In this document: in pieces, positions 51,152-62,696 of the stretch
Layout: each line of letters begins with the position of its first letter
Numbering within the stretch: position 1 is the first letter of the stretch
Assembly: GCA_015060395.1 (NCBI GenBank)
Contig: SUYP01000011.1
Coordinates: forward strand, 7,946 to 71,945
DNA from: Bacteroidales bacterium
GTDB taxonomy: Bacteria; Bacteroidota; Bacteroidia; Bacteroidales; UBA932
Direction: 5' to 3'
DNA length: 64,000 bases
Notes under the pieces: model-generated
What the model was told of the DNA's origin: nothing
The model's input: the letters and a program-made list of their open reading frames with translations, nothing else
The model's database searches: none
Program-made: the position numbers and the translations under genes

Positions 51152-53512
51152 TTATAATGACAATCTTACTTCATATATCATCGGAGTGGATTTTCCTTCG
51201 ATACCTTTGATGGTGACGGTCATAATATCGGCATTCTGGAGCTCGACAGGAACCGGAACCAGATGCGTCTCATCATTTCCAGGAGTCATTGTCCTGAAAT
51301 TTCCTGCTTCCACTCCATTGACCAGAACCGTAGCTTCGTTGCCTTCCTGACCGTGGCATACGATCCTGATATGCTGGATTCTATTGCCCTTAGGATTCAT
51401 CACGTAGCTGAACCAGCCGTCATTCCTGGTCCTTCTCCAATGTCTTCCGTCTGTGTCTCCATTGACAGAATTCGCCACATTGGCGAAATGATCGCTTTCA
51501 GGCTGCTGTTCCCCACATATAACCTTGTCAGCTGTGATCATTTCAAGGGCTATTCTGGCCTTTTCATCCATTTCCTGCTTTGCAAGCCTTGCCTTCCACT
51601 CATTTTCAGAAACCAAAGGCCAATATACCATATATCTGCATTCGTGCAGTGAAGAGAATGGAACAAGTGTAAGTTCCTTGTACTTGAGAGGAACCAGCCC
51701 TGTCATTCTGAAAGTAAGCGGCTTGCCCTCGACCCTGCTGATGCGGCTGAGCATATCTTCCTTCTCTCCTACGATGATCGGCATCTCATTCAGAGGAAGC
51801 TTCTTGCCGGCAGCAATATGTCCTCCACGACTGTCATCTGCATACATTCCGAGCTGTTCCTCCTTGCCCAGGGATGCGGCAAGTACAACAGGGCCGTACA
51901 AAAATGAATAATTTTCAGATCCGTCAGGAAGCTGAACTGCTCTGAGTGACATCGGCAGATCCACACTGAGGCGGTCACCGTCCTTCCATTTCCGGTCAAT
52001 CTTCAGGAAACCTTCTTCGATCTTTGCTTCAACGCTGTTTCCGTTTACTTTTGCATTCATCGCAGATGCATCGGTCCATTCCGGAATGCGTATGCTTATA
52101 ATGAACTGTGACGGCTTCCTTGTATTGATGACCAGGCTTGTACCTTCCTCAGCAGGGAAATTGTTGACCTGTTCGATGTTCCTTTTCCCCCATTTCACTA
52201 CAGACGGAATGAAGAGATTGACGATCAGTTCTTTGTCTGCATTGTGGGAATATATCATCTCAGCATAACGCGAGTGGTTCTCGATTCCCGAGCCGACACA
52301 GCACCAGAAGCTGGTCTGAGGCTGGGAGTAAACCCGGTAATGTCCGGAACGCATCGGGGTGAAATATACGAATCCTCCCTGAATCGGGTTGATTGTAGAT
52401 AATATATGATTGTAAAGGGCTCTTTCGTAAAAGTCCATATAGGACGGATCTGCGCTTGTCGTGTAGAGCATCTTGGTGAGCCTGAGCATATTATATGTGT
52501 TGCAGGTCTCGGGCCCCTGTTCGCTGTTTATCATACTGGAGAAGTCTTCTGATGGATGAAAGTGCTCATATACACTGTTGCCACCGATGCTGATGCTTCG
52601 CTTTTCCACTACTGTCTTCCAGAAGAATGCGGCAGCCTCATTCCAGGCTTCGTTTCCCTCCAGATCTGCAATCCTCTTGTATCCTATGACTTTAGGGATC
52701 TGAGTGTTAGCGTGCATTCCGGTAAGCCTGTCCTCACCGCTGAGAAGCGGCTCGAGCAATGCCTGATGAGAGAATCTTTTGGCCAGTTCCATATATTTCT
52801 GCTCTCCGCTAAGTGCAGCAGCGTCAGCAAAAACTTCGTTCAGACCCCCGTGCTCGCTTCTGAGCATATCCTGAAGCTGTGCGTCAGTGAGTCCGGATGT
52901 AAGTCTGTACATCCATTCTGCAAGGTCAATGAACATCTTCTTCGCGTCCTTGCTGCCGGTGACGAGATATGCGTCCCTCAGTCCTGCATATATCTTGTGT
53001 ATGTTGTATAGCGGAACCCATCTGTCATTCAGCCCGAAAGATGCGGCGCGTATGTTCCCCTGCGATATTTCCTTCCATATCTTCTTACCGTCGGACACTC
53101 CGCTGAGATAGCCGTCTCCGTTAGCTTCCGCGCAACGCTTGAGCTCCGATATATAATAGTCCAGACGTCCTTTGATCTCCTTATCTCCGGTCGCAGCATA
53201 CATATAAGAAAGAGCCGACAGATAATGTCCTCCTACGTGTCCGTCAAGTCCGGTATTCTCCCAGTTGGTATAGTTTTCAGCCTTAGGTTCCAGTCCGGCT
53301 TCCTTCAGATACGGTGCAAGCAGCCTGTCCGGATCCATTGCAAGAATATAGCGCAGGTCCATATCCTGGGCGTGCTTGAAAGGCCCTTCTGTGAGATGTA
53401 CGTCATTAATGTCGAAATTCTCCAGTTTCGCCGGAATCTGAGCGCTCGACTTCAGCGCCGGCGAAAGTATTGATATACTGGCGATTGCGATTATGAGCTT
53501 TCTCGCTTTCAT
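51152..53512 (-). CDS. GH146-type beta-L-arabinofuranosidase
   Basis: This 786-residue secreted enzyme has a signal peptide (about 1-24) and the opening ENFDINDVHLTEGPFKHAQD, close to the GH146 wording known from B. thetaiotaomicron. Catalytic and zinc residues are Glu and Cys in GPETCNTYNML and the Cys pair in FWCCVGSGIENHS. C-terminal DUF4986- and DUF6805-like domains (YKELTLVPFSSLHECRY; SVNGDTDGRHWRR) match GH146 architecture, and the length fits. It removes beta-L-arabinofuranose from arabinans or decorated xylans. I chose ATG 53512, which gives the signal peptide. It follows the Gate-domain gene by 19 bp. Confidence 0.88.
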   Translation of the reverse strand: MKARKLIIAIASISILSPALKSSAQIPAKLENFDINDVHLTEGPFKHAQDMDLRYILAMDPDRLLAPYLKEAGLEPKAENYTNWENTGLDGHVGGHYLSALSYMYAATGDKEIKGRLDYYISELKRCAEANGDGYLSGVSDGKKIWKEISQGNIRAASFGLNDRWVPLYNIHKIYAGLRDAYLVTGSKDAKKMFIDLAEWMYRLTSGLTDAQLQDMLRSEHGGLNEVFADAAALSGEQKYMELAKRFSHQALLEPLLSGEDRLTGMHANTQIPKVIGYKRIADLEGNEAWNEAAAFFWKTVVEKRSISIGGNSVYEHFHPSEDFSSMINSEQGPETCNTYNMLRLTKMLYTTSADPSYMDFYERALYNHILSTINPIQGGFVYFTPMRSGHYRVYSQPQTSFWCCVGSGIENHSRYAEMIYSHNADKELIVNLFIPSVVKWGKRNIEQVNNFPAEEGTSLVINTRKPSQFIISIRIPEWTDASAMNAKVNGNSVEAKIEEGFLKIDRKWKDGDRLSVDLPMSLRAVQLPDGSENYSFLYGPVVLAASLGKEEQLGMYADDSRGGHIAAGKKLPLNEMPIIVGEKEDMLSRISRVEGKPLTFRMTGLVPLKYKELTLVPFSSLHECRYMVYWPLVSENEWKARLAKQEMDEKARIALEMITADKVICGEQQPESDHFANVANSVNGDTDGRHWRRTRNDGWFSYVMNPKGNRIQHIRIVCHGQEGNEATVLVNGVEAGNFRTMTPGNDETHLVPVPVELQNADIMTVTIKGIEGKSTPMIYEVRLSL

Positions 53513-53531
53513 AAAAGATGATTTATGGTTG

Positions 53532-54677
53532 CTAAAACAGTGAATACAGGACATATACCCAATGGGCGGTGAATGCGGCGACCAGGCCTCCGACAGTATG
53601 GGCAATTATCGCTTTGGATGTAAGCTTGCGGAAGCCGAGACTGTCAAGCATAGCAGTGTGCGTACTGAGATATCCGCTCCAGCACATTCCGATCGCTGTG
53701 AATACGGCTATGGCATTGCCATCGATCCAGCCGGCCTGAATGAAGTTCGGAATCAGTCCCAAGGCAGCTCCGACGGCTCCTAAAGCTGTAATCGGAAAGG
53801 CGATGAGGTGCGGATCCTTGAATCCGAAAAGCCAGTCAAATATAAAATTGATCTTTCCGCCTATCCACGGGAGGAGCTCGACTCCTTCGTATGCGGCTCC
53901 GGTATATCCTCCGGTCGCGGAAGGACCGAATGTGAGAAGCATTACAAGCGTGGAGATGATGAGTACTCCCGGTATTATGGCCAGACCGACATCAACTCCG
54001 GTCCTGCCGCCGTCGAGCAGTGAGTCCAGTATCCTCTGGAATAACGGCTTTTTCTCTTCTATGCCGGAGGCTGTTTCGGTATCTTCTGACTCGCAGGCTG
54101 CCTCTTCCAGATAGTTCGGGAATTCCTTTAGCACGAAATGCTGCATCAGGCGGGTAGAGACTATGCAGCCGCAGATGGCACCGAACAGGCCTATGAAAGG
54201 CTCTGCATAATATCCCTGTCCTACCATAAACACTATAACCAGCAGGCCCATTCCGAATGCCGTGCCGAAATTGGTCAGGGATATGAACTGGTATTTCTTG
54301 AAATAGCTGCTGAAACGTTTGTCCTGCGCCAGCGAGATTATGGCCGGATTGTCAGATAGAAAAGTCATAACGGCTCCCAGAGAAGCTACGCCTGGAAGGT
54401 TGAAGAGAGGCTTCATCAGAGGCCGGAGTATCTTTTCTAGAAGATCCACCACTCCGAATTCCATAAATATACGTCCTATCGCGCCGGTAATTACGCAGAT
54501 GGCCATAAGGTAGAATACGGTGTTCAGGAGCAGGTCGTGAGCCGTATTCATAATTGTATTCAGCATATTCGGAGTGCCCATTATCGAGCCCAGATATGCG
54601 AAGATTCCGAAAACGATGATAAGGCAGATTATTCCTGACGGAATCCGGTTGTATAATTTGCGGAATGAGAATTTCAT
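53532..54677 (-). CDS. Gate-domain (nucleoside-recognition-like) inner-membrane protein
   Basis: This 381-residue protein has about nine membrane helices and two Gate-type repeats, e.g. ITGAIGRIFMEFGVVDLLEKIL (about 60-80), FLSDNPAIISLAQD (about 107) and SGYLSTHTAMLDSLG (about 335). Gate-domain proteins include nucleoside transporters and spore maturation proteins; this branch has no agreed substrate. It lies 6 bp downstream of a porin gene and 19 bp upstream of the GH146 gene, so all three are likely one operon. That context suggests uptake of a sugar or nucleoside across both membranes, which remains inference. Confidence 0.82.
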   Translation of the reverse strand: MKFSFRKLYNRIPSGIICLIIVFGIFAYLGSIMGTPNMLNTIMNTAHDLLLNTVFYLMAICVITGAIGRIFMEFGVVDLLEKILRPLMKPLFNLPGVASLGAVMTFLSDNPAIISLAQDKRFSSYFKKYQFISLTNFGTAFGMGLLVIVFMVGQGYYAEPFIGLFGAICGCIVSTRLMQHFVLKEFPNYLEEAACESEDTETASGIEEKKPLFQRILDSLLDGGRTGVDVGLAIIPGVLIISTLVMLLTFGPSATGGYTGAAYEGVELLPWIGGKINFIFDWLFGFKDPHLIAFPITALGAVGAALGLIPNFIQAGWIDGNAIAVFTAIGMCWSGYLSTHTAMLDSLGFRKLTSKAIIAHTVGGLVAAFTAHWVYVLYSLF

Positions 54678-54683
54678 AATATA

Positions 54684-55715
54684 CTAATGACGGCGTTTCA
54701 GGTTAAGCATATTCATCTTCCAGGTCAGGCCTGTATCGATTATTGTCTGATTGTCTCTAAGCACACCGGTTTCGACTGTTTTCCCGATTGTGTGGCAGCA
54801 ATTTATATGAAGCCTGAGATTTTTCGAATTCTTGAGCGGATAGAACTCCAGACCACCTCCGAAGCGGGTGACGGATGTGCCTGGCCGGACGCACCAGTCT
54901 CCGGCCTGACTGGAGCTGTTGCTGTCGTGCGTTGCTTTGGCAAATATTTCGAGACGCTCCAGCGGAGACCATTTCAGTTCGCACATCACGGAAAAGTCCT
55001 TTCCGAACAGCTCCCTGGCGCTGACGGCTCTGTTCATAAGGTCGAGGTCCAGCCTGAAGTCTCCGAAAGTGAATCTGTTGCCGAGGACTATGTAGTTGAT
55101 GAATTTTCCTGGTAGATATTCAATGAAATTGACCGAGTACAGTGAATTGAAGAAGCCGTGTGATCCGGTCCACATAAGATTATATGCGAACATCTCTTTG
55201 TTTTCGATGTTCATCACATTGCGGCGGAACGGGCTTTCACAGAACTGCAGGGTGAACCTGTCGTTCTGGGATGTTGTCGCCAGAGCGGCACTGACTCCCA
55301 GCTGATAGCAGGCGATGTTGTTCCAGAATTCCGAACAGTAGTAGAGGTCTATAGGAGCTCCGTCATATTCAAATCCTCCGATTCCGACAACCTGCTTTCC
55401 TCCAGAGAGAGTCCAGTTGCGTATGGCATAGCTCACCGTGATCCAGTCCGTGGCATCAAAGAATGAAGCATCCTTGTTGGGCTTGTTCAGCCTCTGCCGA
55501 TATGAGTAGGAAACATTATCCGTGATGTTGCCGTCAAGACGGATATTCAGATACTTGCCTTTGAAGCCGCTTGCATCATTGATCTTGGTGCCGGAAATGT
55601 GTTCCTGCATATAGTCGATGCGGGCTTCGACATCAAGTCTGGCAAGGCTGCTTTCCTGCGCAGCTATAGGCAGTGATATCAGAAATATCAGGGCTGCAGA
55701 TAGTAAATGCTTCAT
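54684..55715 (-). CDS. Outer membrane porin-like beta-barrel protein
   Basis: This 343-residue protein has a signal peptide (MKHLLSAALIFLISLPIAAQ) and repeated amphipathic strands, including VSYSYRQRLNKPN, WTLSGGKQVVGIGGFEYDG and a C-terminal strand LTWKMNMLNL. The VGGFEYDGAPIDLYY-type segment resembles VALGGYEAYVNAL in the longer OprO/P-like porin at 18738, so both belong to the same broad family. It is the first gene of a porin, Gate-protein, GH146 operon. The substrate is unknown, but an arabinose-containing oligosaccharide is a testable guess. Confidence 0.78.
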   Translation of the reverse strand: MKHLLSAALIFLISLPIAAQESSLARLDVEARIDYMQEHISGTKINDASGFKGKYLNIRLDGNITDNVSYSYRQRLNKPNKDASFFDATDWITVSYAIRNWTLSGGKQVVGIGGFEYDGAPIDLYYCSEFWNNIACYQLGVSAALATTSQNDRFTLQFCESPFRRNVMNIENKEMFAYNLMWTGSHGFFNSLYSVNFIEYLPGKFINYIVLGNRFTFGDFRLDLDLMNRAVSARELFGKDFSVMCELKWSPLERLEIFAKATHDSNSSSQAGDWCVRPGTSVTRFGGGLEFYPLKNSKNLRLHINCCHTIGKTVETGVLRDNQTIIDTGLTWKMNMLNLKRRH

Positions 55716-55774
55716 AAATCAGTTTTAGTTGACGCAAACTTACAAAAAATATGTTTATCATCCCGCCAAATCAG

Positions 55775-55782
55775 TATATTTG
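55775..55782 (+). promoter_or_regulatory. Promoter -7 box for the esterase/GH43 unit
   Basis: TATATTTG fits TAnnTTTG exactly. The ATG at 55798 follows by 15 nt and an earlier in-frame ATG (55789) by 6 nt, too short a leader for ordinary initiation. The -33 match (TGTT, 19 bp upstream) is weak. Confidence 0.45.
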
Positions 55783-55797
55783 TGCAAAATGAATGTT

Positions 55798-57150
55798 ATG
55801 AAGGATTTGAAACTCAGAATAATCGTATCTGTTCTGGCCATTGCTGCAGCTGCTGCCTGCCATCCTGACGATTCAGATGATATGAACGGATCATTTGTAG
55901 AGGATCCGGCTTATACGGTTATCTCTGACCAGACTTATGACTTCGAAGAATTCCTTCTTGATTTTCTGACAGATTCTCCATTGGCCTCATCCTTGACAGA
56001 TGTGCAGAAGATTCTTGTTGCCGGCCTTCTTGACGGCTATGTGACAGGTCTGGAGAATGAACTTGGAATTTCCGGTGGCGAACTTGGCTTCAGAAAGGTT
56101 ACATATCTGTATGAAAGCACCGACCAATATGGAAAGAAGCAGGATCTTTCTGCAATGGCTTTATGGCTTGGGAAACTGAACGGCAGACGATGGAAGGAAA
56201 TATCTCCGGAGAATATATGCCTTATGGAGCATTATACCATAACTTCTGATGCAGAATGTCCTAGCGAAGGATTCCCTTTCGAGTCTTTCATAAATGGCAA
56301 TTCCCTTTTGATTATGCCTGATTATATAGGCTATGGGGCTACATCGGATATGATACATCCTTATATGAATCACGAACTGTGTGCTGTCAATTCTGTCGAT
56401 GCTCTTGAGGCCGGATTCGAACTCTTCGATGAGCTGTCTGCTGCTGATATGAAAACCGGATGGCAGACGATCGTGGCCGGAGCATCTCAGGGCGGAGGTA
56501 ATGCTCTTGCCGTGCATAAATATATGGATACACGTCCGGATCTCTCTGCGAAGTGGAACTTTTCACACTCTTACTGTGCCGCCGGTCCTTACAGTCCCTC
56601 ACTTACAGTCAGGAAATATATGGAGGCTGGCAAGACCGATCATCCGATCCTCTTCCCGTTGACCCTCAAAGGATTGCGTGATTCTTATCCTGAAATTTTG
56701 GGACGTTTTCCTGAAGAGCGTATCTTTTCTCAGGCATATATCGACAGCAAGGATATCATCGATGCAGCTTTGGAAAGCAGGCAATATACCACTGCGGAAC
56801 TGAACGACCTGTGCATAGAGTATCTGAAGACCACTTCTGATGATAGAGATCTTGCCTCTGATGAGATTTATGTGGAAGATATAGTCAGTGATGAACTTCT
56901 GGACAGTGGTTCAGAGCTATATGCTTCATTGTTCGAATGTCTTGAGATGAACGACCTTACAGAAGGATGGACACCGGTTCATCCGATAAAGCTGTACTAT
57001 AGCGAGGTTGACACTGTCGTGCCTGCTGACAATGCCTTTGCCGTACGTGATGCCTTCGGCACTGGAAAGGTGACTCTGGTAAAGGGACTTCCTCTGGAGC
57101 ATAGCCTGAGCTGTGTATTCTGGATGTTGGATGTATTAGATTTATATTGA
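55798..57150 (+). CDS. Secreted alpha/beta-hydrolase lipoprotein (secretory-lipase/esterase type)
   Basis: This 450-residue lipoprotein (signal MKDLKLRIIVSVLAIAAAAAC, Cys21) is an alpha/beta hydrolase. The nucleophile elbow reads GASQGGG (Ser at about 236), an LIMPDYIGYGAT segment precedes it, and the C-terminal part has EVDTVVPADNA (Asp) and LEHSL (His) as likely triad partners. This layout resembles secretory lipases and some carbohydrate esterases. The GH43 gene begins 6 bp after its stop, so the two are coupled and the enzyme may deacylate xylan or arabinoxylan. Lipase action is the alternative. ATG 55798 is preferred (promoter logic); 55789 is possible. Confidence 0.78.
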   Translation: MKDLKLRIIVSVLAIAAAAACHPDDSDDMNGSFVEDPAYTVISDQTYDFEEFLLDFLTDSPLASSLTDVQKILVAGLLDGYVTGLENELGISGGELGFRKVTYLYESTDQYGKKQDLSAMALWLGKLNGRRWKEISPENICLMEHYTITSDAECPSEGFPFESFINGNSLLIMPDYIGYGATSDMIHPYMNHELCAVNSVDALEAGFELFDELSAADMKTGWQTIVAGASQGGGNALAVHKYMDTRPDLSAKWNFSHSYCAAGPYSPSLTVRKYMEAGKTDHPILFPLTLKGLRDSYPEILGRFPEERIFSQAYIDSKDIIDAALESRQYTTAELNDLCIEYLKTTSDDRDLASDEIYVEDIVSDELLDSGSELYASLFECLEMNDLTEGWTPVHPIKLYYSEVDTVVPADNAFAVRDAFGTGKVTLVKGLPLEHSLSCVFWMLDVLDLY

Positions 57151-57155
57151 TTACT

Positions 57156-58514
57156 ATGAGAAAAACTTTTGCTGTCTGTCTTTGCAGCCTGATCGGCGCA
57201 TTGAGTATCGCTCAGAATCCTATCATTACAACGGCCTATACTCCCGATCCGGCTCCCTTTGTCTATGGTGATACCTTGTATATGTTCACCGGTCACGATG
57301 AGGATGATGCCACTTATTTCAAGATGAAGGAATGGATGCTGTATTCCACCGAAGATATGGTCAACTGGACATATCTCGGAACACCGGTTACAACAGCTAC
57401 ATTCGGGTGGGCTTTCCAGGGAGACCGTGCCTGGGCATCGCAGGCGGTCGAGAGGGATGGCAAATGGTATTGGTACGTATGTCTGACCGAGGCGGCTACA
57501 AATGCCGATGCGCTGGCAGTTGCCGTTGCTGACGACCCTCAGGGCCCTTACAGGGATGCCATCGGCGGACCTCTGGCGACAGGATGGTCATTCATAGATC
57601 CTACGGTCTTCATTGACAATGACGGCAGTGCATATCTTTTCTGGGGAAACAAAGGATGCTGGTACGGCAAGCTTGCTTCTGATATGACTTCTTTTGAAAA
57701 CGGATATCAGGAGGTGCCGGGCTTCCACGATCCGGCCTGCTTCGGACCTGAGTCTATGAAGATGAACTGGGCCAAGGGCAAGGAGGAGATGATGGTAGGG
57801 TATGAGGAAGGTCCTTGGGTGTCACGAAGGGGAGACATATATTATATGACATATCCTGCCGGGGGAGTTCCTGAATATATGGCTTATTCTACTGCACCTT
57901 CGATCGACGGCCCTTGGACATACAGAGGTCGCATTATGGATGAAGCCGAGAATGCTTTCACAATCCACGGCGGTGAAGTGGAATTCAAAGGCAGGAACTA
58001 TATGTTCTATCATAACGGAGCCCTCCCGAACGGCGGAGGTTTCCACAGATCGGCCTGTGTCGAAGAATTTACATACAATGAAGACGGAAGCATCCCTTTC
58101 ATCACTTTCACCAAGAAAGGACCGGTACCTGTAGGCTCGATCGATCCGTACAAGAGGGTAGAGGCTGAGACTATGGCCTGGTCGTGGGGAGTCAAGACAG
58201 ACCGTCTGGCCGGCAAGGACCACTATGTGACAAAGATCGACAACGGTGACTGGATCAAGGTCAGGGAAGTGGAGTTCGGCGCATCCGGACCGAAGGAGTT
58301 GTGCCTGGAGGTCCTGAATTTTCAGAATCCGGCTACTGTAGAGTTCTATGCAGATGCAATGGGAGGACGCCCGTTTGCGGCAGTTGAAGTAAAGGATAAC
58401 GGCTCGTTCAGAGTCCCTGCAGCAGGCAATGTGAGTGGCAGGCACGATGTTTATATTCTTTTCCGGGGAGGTGACGGACAGTTCTTCGATATGGACTGGT
58501 GGCAGGTGAAATAG
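57156..58514 (+). CDS. GH43 arabinofuranosidase/xylosidase with C-terminal CBM6
   Basis: This 452-residue secreted enzyme (signal about 1-20) is a GH43 five-bladed propeller. The catalytic base is D31 in TPDPAP, the pKa-tuning Asp is D148 in IDPTVF, and the general acid is E218 in EGPW. A CBM6-like domain follows (about 320-452: RVEAETMAWSWGV, then the DWW tail). Such enzymes remove arabinofuranose or xylose from xylan and its oligosaccharides. The start is the ATG at 57156; a TTG at 57147, overlapping the preceding stop codon, is less likely. It is coupled to the esterase gene and precedes the GH10-CE1 gene. Confidence 0.92.
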   Translation: MRKTFAVCLCSLIGALSIAQNPIITTAYTPDPAPFVYGDTLYMFTGHDEDDATYFKMKEWMLYSTEDMVNWTYLGTPVTTATFGWAFQGDRAWASQAVERDGKWYWYVCLTEAATNADALAVAVADDPQGPYRDAIGGPLATGWSFIDPTVFIDNDGSAYLFWGNKGCWYGKLASDMTSFENGYQEVPGFHDPACFGPESMKMNWAKGKEEMMVGYEEGPWVSRRGDIYYMTYPAGGVPEYMAYSTAPSIDGPWTYRGRIMDEAENAFTIHGGEVEFKGRNYMFYHNGALPNGGGFHRSACVEEFTYNEDGSIPFITFTKKGPVPVGSIDPYKRVEAETMAWSWGVKTDRLAGKDHYVTKIDNGDWIKVREVEFGASGPKELCLEVLNFQNPATVEFYADAMGGRPFAAVEVKDNGSFRVPAAGNVSGRHDVYILFRGGDGQFFDMDWWQVK

Positions 58515-58606
58515 ACTTGTCGTGTCATTTCCGTTCCATTTGTTTTTAAAATTCGCCCACTGTGACGAATGAAGGTAGGATTTTCGAAAATAGTCTTTAA
58601 CTTTAA

Positions 58607-60805
<2,199 letters not shown>

Positions 60806-60826
60806 AATCTGCAACATTAATGATAT

Positions 60827-60863
60827 ACCGCCGCAACTGACTGACAGATGCGGCGGTTTCTTT
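60827..60863 (+). terminator. Rho-independent terminator after GH10-CE1
   Basis: ACCGCCGCA (60827-60835) and TGCGGCGGT (60849-60857) form a 9-bp GC-rich stem with a 13-nt loop, followed by TTCTTTAT. It lies between the GH10-CE1 gene and the convergent oxidoreductase gene. Confidence 0.8.
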
Positions 60864-60879
60864 ATAATACAAAATAGCT

Positions 60880-61851
60880 TCAGTCCATAGGATAGACAAC
60901 ACCCCATTCCTTTCTCAGTTCATCCATCTGCTGCATTATGCTGATAGTTTCATTATGCGGCATCATCTCTGATTCAGGAAGGCCGGCCTCAATGCATCTC
61001 TTCGCTTCGAGCACCTGATATCTGTATGCGGATATAGGATCCTCTCCGCTGATGTGCCTTTCTACAAGTTCATAATTGCGATATACTTCCACCGTCTCCG
61101 GACAGTTTATGTTATCGACACGGATATAACCTTCTGTTCCGCTTATGATACCCTGCCTGTCGTTCAGACAGAGGGCTCCGGACTGCAGGTTCGCCATCTT
61201 CCCGTCAGCATAGCTCAGCGAAATGCACTCGTGCATATCCATTCCTGTCGGTCCCAGATGGCAGTTGCTGACAGTCTTGACTATGTCTGTACCGAAATAC
61301 ATCCTGGCAAAGTTGATTGCATATACTCCGAGGTCAAGAAGGGCACCGCCGCATAGTTCAGGCTTTACGATGCGCTCCTTATGCTCCATCATATAGCACA
61401 ATGTCGCAGTGATTATCCTAGGCTCCCCGATGATGCCGCTGTCCATAATCTCCCTGATCTTGTGCGAAAGAGGCATATATCTGGTCCAGATGGCCTCGGT
61501 GATGAACAGACCTTTGTTTCGCGCTGTGTCGATCAGAATCTTGGCTTCCTTTGCATTTGCGGTGAATGCCTTTTCGACAAGGACCGGCTTGCCGTGTTCC
61601 AATGCGAGCATTGCGTGTGCAAAATGATGCGAATGCGGGGTGGCAATATATACCAGATCCACTTCAGGATCGTCAAGCATTGCTTCATAACTGCCGTAAG
61701 CCATCGCTATGCCGTGCTCCTCGGCAAATGAGCGGGCTTTGTCTTCCGATCTTGACGCGATCGCATATACACAGGCTTCATCCGTATAGCCCAGTGCCAA
61801 TGTCATTTTATGAGCAATCCATCCTGCTCCGATGATACCTATTCTGAACAT
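60880..61851 (-). CDS. Gfo/Idh/MocA-family oxidoreductase
   Basis: This 323-residue protein has an N-terminal Rossmann fold (GIIGAGWIAHKM) and the HSHHFAHAMLALEHGKPVLVEKA block, where the usual EKP catalytic motif reads EKA (Lys at about 93). The C-terminal half is the beta-sheet substrate domain. These enzymes oxidise or reduce sugars and dehydrate sugar derivatives with NAD(P); the substrate cannot be told here. It is convergent with GH10-CE1, and the metallo-hydrolase gene lies 35 bp upstream on the same strand. Its presence next to the xylan cluster may be chance. Confidence 0.92.
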   Translation of the reverse strand: MFRIGIIGAGWIAHKMTLALGYTDEACVYAIASRSEDKARSFAEEHGIAMAYGSYEAMLDDPEVDLVYIATPHSHHFAHAMLALEHGKPVLVEKAFTANAKEAKILIDTARNKGLFITEAIWTRYMPLSHKIREIMDSGIIGEPRIITATLCYMMEHKERIVKPELCGGALLDLGVYAINFARMYFGTDIVKTVSNCHLGPTGMDMHECISLSYADGKMANLQSGALCLNDRQGIISGTEGYIRVDNINCPETVEVYRNYELVERHISGEDPISAYRYQVLEAKRCIEAGLPESEMMPHNETISIMQQMDELRKEWGVVYPMD

Positions 61852-61886
61852 AATGTCTTATTCTTAGCTGGTTATGATTCATTGAA

Positions 61887-62669
61887 TTATCGTGCTTCTA
61901 TCCAGAATGGAGCAGGGAAGTGCATTCCATACACTTTGAGCCCCTCTTCTTCCGCCGTCTTCATAATTGCCTTGCGTGAAATCACGGCCTTTTCCTTGTC
62001 CATATCGAACCTTGCACAGAATTCCGGATGAGCGATCTGCAAGGCTGTTCCGTGCATAATGTCACCGGCTATGATAGTGCCTCCGATTCTGAATGCGGTA
62101 TGACCTGGGGTATGGCCGTATGCCTCTACGGCTGTGATGCCGTACGGCAGTACATCTTCCGGTGTGAAAGTCTTAAGCCGGTCACTGTAGAGGCCGATGA
62201 TCTTACGGAGTCTTCCGGTCTGCTCCTGTGGCATAGCCATCCACGCTTCAAGTTCGATTTCGTTTATATAAAGTTCTGCGTTTGTGAATACTGCCGAATC
62301 ATTCTTTGCAAGGCCACCGATGTGATCACCGTGGAGGTGGGTGATGAAGATGCAATCTATGTCTTCCGGCTCTAATCCCAATGCATACAGTTCCGGAAGA
62401 AGCTGTGAATCAGGCGCCCCGTTAGCGGCGTCAAAGAGAATTTCCTTGCCTTCCGTCCTTACCAGAAATGCGCATACGGAAGATGGTATCCCGTCCTCCA
62501 GGCCGAGGGCCGAAATCAGACTGTCAGGAGCTTCAGGGAAGAGAGCTCTTTGCATCATCCTCGGCTGGACATTGTCCTGGATAGGATGGATTTCCATCTG
62601 CGGCGCTCTGCTGCAGGCATTGGTGAGAGTCAATACTGCTGTAGTGAGAAGAATCGCTGTCTTTTTCAT
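61887..62669 (-). CDS. Metallo-beta-lactamase-fold hydrolase, lipoprotein
   Basis: This 260-residue protein has a lipoprotein signal (MKKTAILLTTAVLTLTNAC, Cys19) and the metal motif HLHGDHIGG (about 110-118), with further ligands in YGHTPGHTAF (about 187), AGDIMHG (about 199) and the C-terminal MHFP. These residues fit the lactonase-like branch. It would hydrolyse an ester, lactone or thioester outside the cytoplasm. Gene order on the minus strand is MsrA fusion, this gene, then the oxidoreductase. Substrate unknown. Confidence 0.88.
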   Translation of the reverse strand: MKKTAILLTTAVLTLTNACSRAPQMEIHPIQDNVQPRMMQRALFPEAPDSLISALGLEDGIPSSVCAFLVRTEGKEILFDAANGAPDSQLLPELYALGLEPEDIDCIFITHLHGDHIGGLAKNDSAVFTNAELYINEIELEAWMAMPQEQTGRLRKIIGLYSDRLKTFTPEDVLPYGITAVEAYGHTPGHTAFRIGGTIIAGDIMHGTALQIAHPEFCARFDMDKEKAVISRKAIMKTAEEEGLKVYGMHFPAPFWIEAR

Positions 62670-62696
62670 AGTGGTTCAGATAAGTGGTTTATGAAA

